Assembly (NCBI GenBank): GCA_037127255.1
Contig: JBANSL010000001.1
Span: 28,576,501-28,640,500, forward strand
DNA: 64,000 nt
Origin: Persicaria tinctoria
Taxonomy: Eukaryota > Streptophyta > Magnoliopsida > Caryophyllales > Polygonaceae
Direction: 5' to 3'
Shown here: piece after piece, positions 44,467 to 54,980 of the stretch
How the letters are laid out: each line of letters opens with the position of its first letter
Position numbering within the stretch: the first letter of the stretch is position 1
Notes under the pieces: model-generated
Seen by the model: only the letters and a program-made list of their open reading frames with translations
What the model was told of the DNA's origin: nothing
The model's database searches: none
Program-made: the position numbers and the translations under genes

Positions 44467-45345
44467 CGAGTTTTTTCCTCTTCCAGTTTAACGGTCGATG
44501 CTACATATCTACGGTAAGGTGTTCTTTTTACCTTTTCACCCAAACATAGCATTTATATTGGTGAAGATTCCTTACTAACAGTAGCCCTCTTGTAGATATA
44601 TACAGAAAACTGGGCAAATTCACCTGGGTAGGAGGAGGATAATTCTTGGCAAGCGTTTTTGTATGTATCCGAAGGAAATTGGTATATTGCTAAGGCAAGT
44701 TCAAAAATTTTTCCCTCCCCATCTCTACTTTCCGCCTATAATGATTTGCATATATTCAGTGATACTAGAAAACATGATTTGCTATTTAAAAAACTTTTAA
44801 GCATCCCTTAACCTGGTAGAATGGAAGGTAGTACACCTCCAAACTATCCATGGATGCTGTACGTATATCGTTTTCTTACAAGATAGCAGCCAATGTGATG
44901 CCATCCCCCGAAAGATTACAAATGAAGTAAATAAGTAATGTTATGGCCTTTTCATAGATTTATCATAATCTAATCTCGAGAACTCGGCCTGTTAGAATTT
45001 TAAGGTTATAGTTGATAATATTTTGAGCCTTGACCCATAACATGAGAGTAAGCAATTTGTGAATGAAGTGAACAATCAAAATCCAAAATAGAAAATAATC
45101 TAGATTAGGAATTGTGAAAACTTGTCAGACTTGTAAATTGACCCCACTGGATAGTTTCAAGTTAACTTAAAGCACTTGTTAACTCATAACCCGAAACTAT
45201 TTGGCCTTTAAATGAAAATTAATCTGAAGATTAATTGTCCAAGCAAGAAGCTGTTAATTTATATATAATGAAAAATCTTGTTACTGCGTACACATGTGAA
45301 TTAGCCTATCACACCCCTGAACGTGTATCTTCTACCCCTTATTAA
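44467..45345. other. Post-copia spacer with exon-like patches
   Basis: TTCCTCTTCCAG precedes a short open patch at 44488-44514 that ends at GTAAGG, like a small exon. Another open run reads YVSEGNWYIAKASSKIFPSP at about 44663. Neither was recognised. The rest is AT-rich. Confidence 0.3.
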
Positions 45346-45924
45346 ACCGACCGAGTAGTTGTTTGCAATCGAACTCGATGATCACGTTGTCTAATCTATA
45401 ATCTTCTGCTAGCTTAAGAGCCCACTCCACAACCTCTAGTACCGCCACCAGTGGCTCAGTTCCCTCCTGAATGGTCCGTGCAGCCGCACACGCCAAAGCT
45501 CCATCCGAGTCTCGAGCGATCTTTCCAATCCCACATCCCTTGTATGTGCTTGCCGAGGTGTCGCCATTGATCTTTATTAGTCCATGGTCCGGGAGCCACT
45601 ACCTTGCATATAAAAGTTCTTCCTCGCTTTGCCCTTCAGTTGTCGAACTTGCAGCTCCCCCTTTTCCCATTTCTAAACAGTAGCCCAAGAACCCACCAAC
45701 AGTAGCCTCGTCTCCACAAGTTTTCCCTCAAACGGCCGACGATTTCGCACTTGCCACAAGTCACATACAATCACATCCCACAACACTTTCAGCTCATCCG
45801 TAATCTTGCTCAGTACCAGCTTCGTCCACTGTTGTACGCTGCATAACTCCTTCCCAACCTTCTTCAGCTCCGGTACCAGCCCCCAAACTTCCTTAGCCAG
45901 TGGACAATCTCTTATGACATGCAA
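45346..45924 (-). pseudogene. LINE 3' fragment: linker and RNase H domain
   Basis: The minus strand starts HVIRDCPLAKEVWGLVPELK (zinc-binding end) and LWDVIVCDLWQVRNRRPFEG (linker). After a frame change it reads LIKINGDTSASTYKGCGIGK, DSDGALACAAARTIQEGTEP, EVVEWALKLAEDYRLDNVII, then EFDCKQLLGRFNKG and a stop. This is an RVT_3-type RNase H from a different LINE family than the one at 55742. It is truncated at both ends. Confidence 0.82.
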
Positions 45925-45930
45925 AAAGCT

Positions 45931-46317
45931 CTAAACTACTTTCAACCTAAATATTATTTTCATTCAAAAGTACGTGGAAGAGTTTTTTTTTTTTTACGAA
46001 AATAAGTGAAAAAGTTTAGTTGATGTAAACAAGTTGAGAAGATAAAAAAAGTGTTCTAGTTTATGAAGAAAGTAAAAGAGCAAAATTCAAAGTAGAAATA
46101 TGAATAATTATTTTTTATATTATCATAATAATTTATAAAAAACCATTACCTAAAATATTATTTCTTTTTTTTTTCTAGTAAAATATTTTTTTAAGATTAT
46201 ACCAATATAAATTTTGTCTCGTCCACGAAAATATATTAATAAATTATTTTAAAATTACATCTGTTATCTACAAAATCAATTAAAAATATGAATAATGAAA
46301 AAATATAATAAATCTTA
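45931..46317. other. AT-rich spacer before the MULE
   Basis: Very AT-rich, nothing recognised. Confidence 0.4.
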
Positions 46318-46450
46318 GGCAAATTTGCTAAAATAGCCCATTTTGTTGAAACCCTTGCACACATAACCCCATCCGGAAAAAATTTGCTAAAATCCGGATA
46401 TCCGGATTTTTGCCTCAACCGGTAGCAGGTAAGTGGGGGGGGGGGGGGGG

Positions 46451-47033
46451 ACTGGACAGTGTGGGTATTACAGCTGGACAACTGAGAGAGGGAAAGAGAG
46501 AGAGAGAAGGAAAAGCGAGGAAAAGACAGAGAGAGAGAGTCTGTGTGAGAGAGAGAGAGAGAGAGGGTGAAATACCTGATCAATATTGAAAAGACAGGTA
46601 GAGAGAGGGAGAGGGATGAAGCAGCTGTGTACAGTAAATCAGAGGGAGGCAATTGTTCCCGCCCAGGGATGGCGCAAAAAAAAAAGGTAAAAGGGAGGGA
46701 GGAGGGGGAGGGTATATAAGCTTTGAAGAATGTCTGAGGGAAATCATTACCTCCCATTAATGAATTGCAGGGGAAATGGAACTTGAAGAAGGGGAATGGC
46801 CGGCGTTTGATTAGAAGAAAGAGGGTAGGTGTCAAATGATGTGTGGTCTATATAAAGAGATGAGAGAATTTCTAGGCGTCACTTTTACTCACAAAATCTG
46901 AAGAAAGAGAGAGAATCCATTGAAGAAGAAGCAAGTGGGCCTGGTCCCCATCAAACGGTTTACTTGTACGAAGCCACTTTTCACTGGACGGTTATATCGT
47001 ACTTACTGGACACGGGTTGGTATTAACTGGACA
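46451..47033 (+). promoter_or_regulatory. Phased ACTGGACA motifs in the transposase leader
   Basis: Motif starts: ACTGGACA 46451 and GCTGGACA 46473 (22 bp apart); ACTGGACG 46983, ACTGGACA 47005 and 47026 (22 and 21 bp). They lie upstream of the transposase start at 47053. Binding-site function is inferred from repetition and spacing only. Confidence 0.6.
46486..46565. repeat. GA-rich tract in transposase leader
   Basis: GAGAGAGA runs broken by AAGG and GTCTGTGT, about 0.5 kb upstream of the transposase ATG. Confidence 0.9.
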
Positions 47034-47052
47034 GTCCTCTGATCGGACATAA

Positions 47053-50000
47053 ATGGGTAAGTGTTCTCTCTATGTTTGGTAAGTGTTGTTCATATGTAAA
47101 TACCGTCGATACAAAATAATTTGTGCCTACCTATGAAATGCAACAGGGGAAAAATCATCAGTTTGTATCACTGTATTGTTTGGAGGATGGTGGGCGTGTG
47201 AAGGCGGCACTTGGGTCTTCACGGGAACAAGGAGCCAGAAAGCCATGGTGGTGGACGAAAGGATTGACTACGTAAAGCTGAAGAAACAGGTGATGGACAA
47301 GTTTAATGTCGATGGGAGGAATGATGTGGAGCTCACATATGTAAAGCCAAAGAAGGAAGGGTCCAGGCCGTTTGCTATCGGGGATGACGAAGACTTGGAG
47401 GCCTACAAGTTTGTAAACGGGCTGTCTGGAGAACGAAATTGGCCTATCGACCTCAATGTCTCCCTGCGACGCAAGGTTGGTGGAGAAGTGCCCGAAGCAC
47501 AAGGATCGACAACGGATGACTCAGACGGTGGTGGTTTGTCTCCTGCAGGCTTGGAGGATGTTGTTGTGCCGTTAACTGGTCCGCCCGTGACCCAAGAAGA
47601 TCACCCAAATACAGATCTCCCCGTGGGGCTTGTGGGAGAAGACGAAGATTTGGGAGAAAAAATTGTCCAGGTGGAATAATCGGATGTCCAGTTAACACAA
47701 ACAACTGTCCAGTTGGAATCATCTGATGTCCAGTTAACACAAACAGCTGTCCAGTTAAAGGAGACTTCTGACCAGTTAGGGATAAGTGAGGAGTTAGAGT
47801 TGGAGTTTGCGAAGAGGGAAAAGAATGCCGACGCAGTGAATAAAGGGAAGCAGATCATATATGTCAGCAGTGACATGGAAGATGGAGCCATTGACCTTGG
47901 TAGCTCATCCGACGAGGATGATGCAATCCCAAAAGTGGTTAAAGTTGAACACGGTAGTTCTGCTCCGACGAAGTCTTGGTCATGGGATGATGAGGCGGAG
48001 CGAGCGGTGAGGGAAGTCGAGGAAGCATACGAAAGACGAAAATGGAAGTCGACCACTTCTCCGAAGCCTGCTGAAAGTGATCCAATGGTCGCGGGGAACC
48101 CATTGGATACCAGCCACTGTGGTGTTACGCTCCGGGAGGGACAAACGTTTCGGAGGAAGGAGGATGTGCAGGAACTCGTAGGGTGGGCGGGTCTGACTCG
48201 CTGCTTCACGACGAAGGTGAAGAAGTCAACGAAGACCTTGTATGTTGTAGGGTGCGCTGCTCGCAACTGCAAGTGGTCATGTCGGGCTTCGACTTACAAG
48301 GGAACGGGGTTGTGGAAGATCCGAAAGCTTGTGGACGACCACACGTGCTCGCTGGACGAGGCGGTCACCCAAAAACGCAGTGCGTCATACACGCAGCTGG
48401 GGTGTCGCATTGTCGAAAGGTATGTGCCCCAATACGCAAAACTTAACTGGACTCTTGCCTAAATTCCACTGGACATATAGATATACACACTGGACACACA
48501 ACACTAGTAACTGGACACACAACTGCATTCACTTGACAACTTCATTCACTGGACACACAACTTTCTTAACTGGACACACAACTAGTGTCACTGGACACAG
48601 TTATATTTTCACTGGACACACAACTAACTTCACTGGACACATGTGTGTGAATGGGCATGTTCAGTTTCGGACGGTCGAAGAAGCCCCTCGATCCCGATCA
48701 AGTGCAGAGGATGATGAAGTCGCAGCTGGGGGTCACATGCAGCTACTGGAAGGCGCGCCGAGCCAAGTTGAGGGCGAGGGACATAGTGTACGGAACGGAC
48801 GAGGAAAGTTATCGGAGCATGTACTCGTACATGTACATGCTGGAGCAGGCCAACCCTGGGACGTACACGAGGATAGAACGCGACGCGGAGGGGCGATTCA
48901 AGTATGCGTTTGTGAGTCTTGGAGCGTGGCGGAGGGCTATCCCCCACCTACGGAAGGTAAGTCCTTCCTTACATTTAACAGGATGCTCATTTACTAGAAA
49001 CATGACGCCTATACTAATATCACATGACCACTGTTTGCGTAGACATGACAGATCTAGCTCATCAAGATGTTTATTCTCCAGGTTATATCGGTGGACGGGA
49101 GCTTCTTGAAGGGGAAATTTCGAGGGTGCTTGCTATTTACTACTGCACAAGACGCTGACCACCACATTTACCCCGTAGGCTTCGCCATGGTTGACGATGA
49201 GAATGATGGGTCTTGGGGGTTCTTCTTCAGGCAGATGTTGCGTGTCGTTGAAGACACGACTGATTTGGTGTGGGTATCTGACCGCCACATGAGCATCCTG
49301 AAGGGCATACGGGATAGCTACATCTTCGCGAAGCATGGCATATGCACATATCACTTATTTCAAAATGTCCGTTTCCGGTTCAAGTGCGGGGGCTTGCAAG
49401 ACGAGTTCATGACGATGTGTAAAGCTTACACGTACGATGAGTTCCAGGTGTTGTACGCGGAGTTCTGTGCACGGGTTCCCGGAGCGGGCCCATATCTGAA
49501 TGAGGCCGGGTTCAGCAACTGGGCAAGGGCTTTCTACACTGGGAACAGGTACAACATGACAACCACTAATAACTCCGAGTGCTTGAACTCAGTGTTCAAA
49601 TATCCTAGAGATTTGCCGCTAACAGCCCTTGTAGATGCCATCCTTGAGACCGTCGGCACGTGGTTCGTCAAACATAGGAAGGCAAGCGGCGAGGAGGGGA
49701 AAGTCGTGAGCGACTGGGTTGGTAACGCCATCAGAGCAAACTTCGTGCAGTCCCTTTCCATGGGCGTCAGACAGCTGAGTGCACATGAGTACGAGGTACG
49801 CAAGGGAACCTCCACATGGCTTGTAAACCTAGTAGGACGCTTATGCAGCTGTAGACGCTTCAACGTAGACCAGTACCCATGCGCGCACGCAATGGCAGCA
49901 TCCCAAATGCACGGGATGAATGTGTACTCGCTCGTCAACGACTTGTACAAGGTAGACGCGTGGCGTGCGTGCTACAATGACGTGATCTACCCAGTCCCGT

Positions 50001-50143
50001 CGCGAGAGAATTGGAGGGTGCCCGAGGCAATCGCCAAGGAGACTTGCCTCCCCCCACTTATCAAGGTACGCCCTGGCAGGCCGAAGACATCTAGGTACCC
50101 GTCTCAGTGGGAAAGGAAGTTCCCGAAAAGGCGCCGCACATAG
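47053..50143 (+). CDS. MULE transposase (MuDR family), 4 exons, one internal stop
   Basis: Exons: 47053-47056 (only ATGG), 47147-48419, 48665-48956 and 49082-50143, all GT/AG. Together they total 2631 nt in one frame. Residues about 1-110 are the PB1-like N-terminal region (GEKSSVCITVLFGGWWACEG). Next come an acidic linker with VQL heptads, the MuDR DNA-binding region (TLREGQTFRRKEDVQELV, CAARNCKWSCRA) and the MULE catalytic domain with candidate DDE residues in VDGSFLKG, VSDRHMSI and NNSECLN, plus CTYHLFQNV. A SWIM zinc finger (CSCRRFNVDQYPCAHAMA) and a basic tail ending KFPKRRRT follow. The enzyme would cut and paste the element in the nucleus. TAA at 47677-47679 is the only stop; neighbouring repeats have TCA there. 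Catalytic exons look intact. Confidence 0.92.
47664..47776 (-). repeat. Coding array of TGTCCAGT, exact 21-bp period
   Basis: TGTCCAG starts at 47664, 47685, 47706, 47727 and 47748, and TGACCAG at 47769: five identical 21-bp steps. In the transposase frame it encodes heptads beginning VQL (VQLTQTT, VQLESSD, VQLTQTA, VQLKETS, DQLGISE). Orientation is opposite to the intron array. Confidence 0.95.
48446..48639 (+). repeat. Intronic array of ten ACTGGACA motifs, 21-bp period
   Basis: Motif starts 48446, 48468, 48489, 48510, 48531 (ACTTGACA), 48548, 48569, 48590, 48611 and 48632. Steps are 22, 21, 21, 21, 17, 21, 21, 21 and 21. The 13-14 bp between motifs vary more than the motif, though ACAACT often follows. 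The array fills most of transposase intron 2. Confidence 0.95.
49000..49050 (+). repeat. ACATGACA cluster in transposase intron 3
   Basis: ACATGACG 49000, ACATGACC 49022 and ACATGACA 49043; steps 22 and 21. Confidence 0.88.
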
Positions 50144-50710
50144 TGAAGAAAAAGGTGGTATGTTGGCATGACGGGTACATATTTTGGCATGACAGATAAT
50201 GAAGTAGACATGACGGATAGCTATTTTGACATGACATATTTTGTGCATTTTGAAGCCAGTAGGTATTTCACGCGGTTTGTAGGCAGGGGTAACTTATTCG
50301 GAAACTTTATCGCTCCCCCTTTTACATTGAAGTATGGACGTCGCCCGTGTTTTGTTATTACGTCTTGTTGGGCCTGGGTGCAGCTATGTCATTTTGTACT
50401 TGACATGCAGTGATATAAACTTGGCAGTTGATATTTTGGACATGACATGTTTGAATTGTGCATTTTCAGTGGAAATGTGGACGACGTAAATATATAACTG
50501 TCAACCATCGTACGACCTACATAGTTTCAAAAACAACAAGACATCATAGTTTTAAAACCTGAGCCCTAGGTTTCCCAAAATGACATACCGTCGATGCCAA
50601 AGTCAACCAAATGAAATCCTACGAAAGCATAACTGTTCAAGCCACCAACAACATGTGCAGACAACAGTACAAACAACAATGTTTTTGTAAAAAAAGGACG
50701 GAGCCAATGT
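50144..50710. promoter_or_regulatory. Intergenic region between convergent MULE genes with phased motifs
   Basis: GCATGACG 50166, GCATGACA 50187, ACATGACG 50208 and ACATGACA 50229 are exactly 21 bp apart. A second cluster, ACTTGACA 50398, ACTTGGCA 50419 and ACATGACA 50440, is also exactly 21 bp apart. The region is the 3' flank of both genes. No ORF is supported. Confidence 0.7.
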
Positions 50711-53700
50711 CTACTGAGGATCGGGCCTGTGATAGAAGCCACGGTGGTAGATGGCGACACATAGGACTAGGCGGTAAGCATCGATAAAAGCGTCGTCCAC
50801 CCCTTTGAATGCGCAGTTGCCTGATGCGAGCAGCTGCAAGAAACGGATAGCGTAGGGGCCGGAGTCTCCTCTGTGTCGCAAAAAGTATGTGTCAAACCTA
50901 ATGCGCACTAATTACAATATAAATCAGAAGATGGACTACGACGACTTACGATTGCTTGTTCTGAAGGATCCCCTTCACACAGTAGTACTTGAACGGCTGG
51001 GGCAGTTTCCCTGCATGCTTGGCGTGCAGCTCTTGGTGGCCATCCATCAGCGGGGGAAGGGTGTGCGTGATGGGCTTCAGAAGGCCTGGCAAATGTCGCT
51101 CAGGAGTGAGACGAGTGTCCGGATCATACACACGGACAGTCCACTCGGCCAGGTCGATCTCAACCGCTACCCAATGGTTGTCCTTCAGATTCCATGGGGC
51201 CAACACACGGTCGACGCTCGCCCAAGGCTTCGGACACCTCTCCGGCAACATACCGCTGAAGTAGTACTCCAACTCCTCGTCGACGGGCATACCGGTTTGT
51301 CTCTGCAGCAGGACCCCGAAGTAGGGGTCGACGACTGCGACGCCTGCGTACTTCGACTCGCTGGCTACCTCCTTTCGGAGGATGCCGCATGCTTCGTCGA
51401 TATGCTGCAAACAAGGAACACGTGTCCAGTCAACCAAAAAAATGTCAAGTTATCGGAGAACGGGTGGCCGAAATTTACCTCTGAGCCCACAACTTTCATT
51501 GGCGTTTTTAGGTCCCCCAAGAAATCCCTCTCAAGGCGGGTGCCCAGCATTGTACGTGCGGGTTCAGTCCCTTGGGCGTCGTCGGTGGTCATCCACTCGG
51601 TGAATGCGTCCACCTCAGCCCTGGTCATCAGGCCCAAGGCCACGGCGTCAACCCCCACAATCACCTTCTTCCCCTTGGCAGCCCGCGTCTTCTTCTGCCC
51701 CTTCGTCACGTCCTCAACCACCTCCTTATCCTTGTTCCCCTTGTCGACACGCGGCTTCTTCACCGGCTGAGTAACTTCGTGGCCCTCTAACGTAGCAGGT
51801 GCTCGCCTCACCCTTCCGCCCTTACGCTGAAGGGGAAGTACGGCCTCCTCCTGGGCCTCCTATGGTTGATTACATGACACAAGGGTAAAAAAAACATGAC
51901 ACATAACTGTTTTTCACATGACAGTTTCATTAACACATCCTACCTCTGTGGTTGCCTATGTCGTTGGTGCTTCTGGCTCGGAGATGGTTGACTTGTCTCC
52001 AGGCCCTTTGGCCACAGTCTGAGACCCCTCAGTTAAGACCTCATCCTCAGTAGCCGGGTCCTCCTACATGACAACAACAGATTTTGACATGACAACTAAC
52101 AATCTTCACATGACACTAGGCGGCAGATGGTTTACCTCAGCGGGGTTGACATTGGTAGTGGCTGCTACTGCCTCAAGCCCGGCAGCCCCTACCATTTTAG
52201 TTGGCTCTGTGCTATCAGTCTCACCCTGCCCAAATATGCGAAGGAACTTATACTCGACACCAGTATCAACAGTCACATCGCAGTACGACAGGGATAACTA
52301 ACCTGTGTGGTGGGTGTTTCTTTGGGGGGTTCTTGTTGATTAGCATCCTTCTCCATTTGGGGGTCCCCATCAACTGGTCCCTTACTCTTACCCATCTCCT
52401 ACAGATTATGAGTTAGTGTGACCGTCATTCAAAAAATTTACATCACGGTTTCAGTTAGGGTACTTACCTCAGAAGTTGTCTTGGTGGTTTCATCTTCACC
52501 TGCATCAGTACCCGATTTCTTACCCATTTCCTTTGGTTGCAACTCAACATCTTCCGTCGTGCTCGGCGCATTTTTGGCTTTATACTCCTCCACGAGGTCA
52601 TCGAAGAACTTATCCGGCTTCTCTGTCGCGTACATGGCGCCAACAATAACCCCCTTCTTGACCTCCTCTGCATCCGGGAGAAGGACTGTCCGAACAACGT
52701 CCACCTCGTCGAACATGCCCAACTCTTCCTTCGACTGCTGGATGAGGGAGGCAAGAGAATCGTACATCATGTTGTGGTCTATCGACTTATATCTCAGGCA
52801 CCGAGGGTAGGTTGTGCTTGCGCTTTTGCTGGTCTCAGCAAATTGTCTAGCAGCTGGCCGCAGAGCCTCGTACACCCACAACTACAAACAAACAAAACAA
52901 ACCAGGTGATGACATGTCGACACTTTGCATTTAATCTCGTCCAGTTACAAGGAGGCAGTGTCCAGTGTAAATCACTATTTATCATGTGAGATTTATGTCC
53001 ATACCTGGAATGCAAGGGGGAAGCCGGCTAACAAGTCCGACGGCCGAGAGCTGCTGATCCCGTGCTGGAGCTTGCGCTCAACACACCGGTAGAGGAAATC
53101 GTGGGTTCGTTCATAGCACAGTCGCCCCCACGGGTAACGCAAGAACGCCTCGGTGTCAGACACCATGTTTACAACCCACCCGTGAATATAGTTACGGGGT
53201 TCCTTCGAAAACAGCACCGCCTCCACCAGCAATATGAGCGCGAACTTAAAGCGTCTTGCAGCCGAACGCTCTGACTTCATCGCCACTGTGTACTCTGTCT
53301 CGAAGGCCTCCATCCTCATCTTTTCCTTGCCTAAGAACTCGAAGCAGGCAGCCTTGTCCACCGCATTGTCCACGGTCCTCGCCACGTTTGCCGAGCAATT
53401 CAGTCCGGTCACTAGCGCGAACTCCGCAATGGAGAACCGGACTATAGACCCCTGGATCATGTACCACGTTTCTTTTTCCTTTTCCGACCGCAACTGCCGC
53501 TGCAGGACGTAGTGGACTAGCTGGGCGTAGAACTCAACTTTGGCCCCGAGCCTCGCAATGCCGCCAAACTGGCTTTCACAAAGACGCTTCCAGTCTGACG
53601 GGCTCAGGTACTGGTCTAGCTTTGCAAGGACATTGGGCCTGGCATATTGATTGCACCTACATTTGAAATGCTTGTCCTCGGGGACAACATATATCGCCTG

Positions 53701-53825
53701 CACAGTGGGGTGGAATGTTAGACCGACTCATCTGTAAAACACTCTACCCTTGATCGACACTAGTCAAACCATACCTCGCCTGTTGTCGGTGTCTCCGTTA
53801 CCCTTCTTTCTCCTGAATCACTCAT
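50711..53825 (-). CDS. DUF1985 / Ulp1-like (C48) MULE protein, 9 exons, one internal stop
   Basis: Minus-strand exons: 53825-53775, 53697-53005, 52881-52468, 52398-52303, 52225-52136, 52063-51944, 51859-51479, 51404-50950 and 50897-50711, all GT/AG, 2487 nt in one frame (about 828 residues). Residues about 20-250 form a DUF1985 region (MIQGSIVRFSIAEFALVTGL, NYIHGWVVNMVSDTEAFLRY). A charged linker follows with KKPRVDKGNK and KGQKKTRAAKGKKV, likely nuclear localisation. The end is Ulp1-like: NHWVAVEIDLAEWTVRVYDP supplies the His and Asp. The usual DCG nucleophile site reads RHRGDSGPYAIRFLQ, with Ser for Cys. TAG at 51958-51956 interrupts exon 6. Such genes travel with MULEs. Roles as SUMO protease or as DNA-bound anti-silencing factor are both possible; the missing Cys argues against the first. 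Confidence 0.88.
51872..52115 (+). repeat. ACATGACA clusters in two introns of the DUF1985 gene
   Basis: ACATGACA starts at 51872, 51894 and 51916 (steps 22, 22) in one intron and at 52066, 52087 and 52108 (steps 21, 21) in the next. The exon between them has none. Confidence 0.93.
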
Positions 53826-53912
53826 GTTGTAGTTTGATACCCTGCAGGTTGGGGAGCAATACTTCAGCATTCTTCAAACATTTGCAGATTTTCATCACAC
53901 ATGTCACAATGC

Positions 53913-54177
53913 ACATGACGTTAAGTTCATATAACATGTCAAGTGACAATTTTAACATGTCAAGTGACCATTTTCACATGACAGACACCATATCTTTCCT
54001 GCACTACCTTATCACAAATGCCAGTAACTTTCTAGCCTCACCATATCTTATCTTATACTTATCACCTGAGCATTATAACCATTTTATAGCTTCCACAAAA
54101 TAGAAGCCGCGCAATTTTGCAATTAAACATGACAGCAAACCTATTACACATGGCAAGTAAATATTAAAAACACGACA
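53913..54177 (+). promoter_or_regulatory. Phased ACATGACA-type motifs upstream of the DUF1985 gene
   Basis: ACATGACG 53913, ACATGTCA 53934, ACATGTCA 53955 and ACATGACA 53976 are exactly 21 bp apart. ACATGACA 54127, ACATGGCA 54148 and ACACGACA 54170 follow at 21 and 22 bp, and one more ACATGACA lies at 54474. This is the promoter side of the minus-strand gene starting at 53825. Confidence 0.7.
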
Positions 54178-54793
54178 GTTTACAATGTAACAACATTTGG
54201 ATTCAATAACTTGTTCCTGAATTTTTGTAAACATATTTAGGTTCCCCGAATTCCCCAATCTCACCAATTTCCCCAATTCCCACATTTTCCCCAATTTCAC
54301 CAATTTCCTAAATATTCACACAATACATTTATCGATTTCCCCTAATTTGCTTCCTCCTTCAAGCCCTTTACCATATCATCACCACAATGGTACTTCCATT
54401 CTCTCCCCAACTCGAACACCCCCGTTCCCACATTTCCACCCATTGTTTTCATACTAGACGCATGTTACATCCCACATGACAGGGGCGGATACTCCACCCG
54501 TTATTTCATCCAATTGCAAACCATGGCAAACAAATTAGGGTCTTCAAATGGTCCCTCATCCTTTCAATTTCTGCAATCAGTACAAAATCGGTAGGGTTAG
54601 GGTTTACTTACTTCAAATCGGTCGGTCTCTCTCTTCTAAACACCCACAGGGTCGTCTTCTACACGCTTTCTTTACTGGCTTTCAATGCGGCCCCGTCTTC
54701 TCCTCCGCACTCCCAGGTTCGTCTTCTTCCTTTGGCTTCTTCTCCTCTCTCGTTTTCGTTTCAAAAATGGCGGTTTCCTGCCTTCTCCACTCC

Positions 54794-54794
<1 letters not shown>

Positions 54795-54828
<34 letters not shown>
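54795..54828. repeat. (CT)n microsatellite, GA on the minus strand
   Basis: It reads GAGAGA in the direction of the DUF1985 gene, about 1 kb upstream of its ATG, mirroring the GA tract in the transposase leader. Confidence 0.95.
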
Positions 54829-54830
<2 letters not shown>

Positions 54831-54980
54831 TTTCCACAACAAAGATGTGACAGGTTTTTAAAACTGCCCTCTCTCTCCTCCTCCCTCCCTTCTTAATTGA
54901 CTCCCAACAACCGGTTTCCACCCCCTTTCCCAACCGGCTACCTTCCCATTTTTTTGAGGGGGGGTCTAACCCTTGCAATT

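Larger units (their letters stand above)
46318..54980 (+). mobile_element. Nearly complete MULE carrying a transposase and a DUF1985/Ulp1-like gene
   Basis: The left end is defined by similarity to the old copy at 19855 (AATAGCCCATTTTG, CATAACCCCATCCGG, CCGGTAGCAGGTAAG). The transposase gene (plus, 47053-50143) and the DUF1985/Ulp1-like gene (minus, 53825-50711) converge with a 567-bp gap between stops. Each gene has a GA-rich leader. I found no right-end inverted copy of the left terminus, so the right limit (about 54.9-55.0 kb) is approximate. A non-TIR MULE such as VANDAL is possible. Short motifs AC(T/A)(G/T)GACA are clustered at 21-bp spacing through leaders, introns and one exon. Each gene carries one nonsense codon, so the copy is probably recently dead, or alive only in trans. 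Confidence 0.82.

Noticed and set aside
46236..46835. 199-residue minus-strand ORF rich in Ser and Leu
   Set aside because: It reads the GA tract as CT on the other strand and lies in the leader of the transposase gene.
47601..48272. 223-residue minus-strand ORF opposite the transposase
   Set aside because: Shadow of the real exon 2; the Ser/Trp-rich repeats mirror the VQL heptads.
48446..48639. Regularly spaced repeats resembling a CRISPR array
   Set aside because: The repeat core is only 8 bp, the spacing is 21 bp, and it sits inside an intron of a plant transposase. CRISPR arrays do not occur in plant nuclear DNA.
50889..51770. 293-residue plus-strand ORF
   Set aside because: Antisense shadow of exons 7 and 8 of the DUF1985/Ulp1-like gene, whose splice sites and domain matches are clear.
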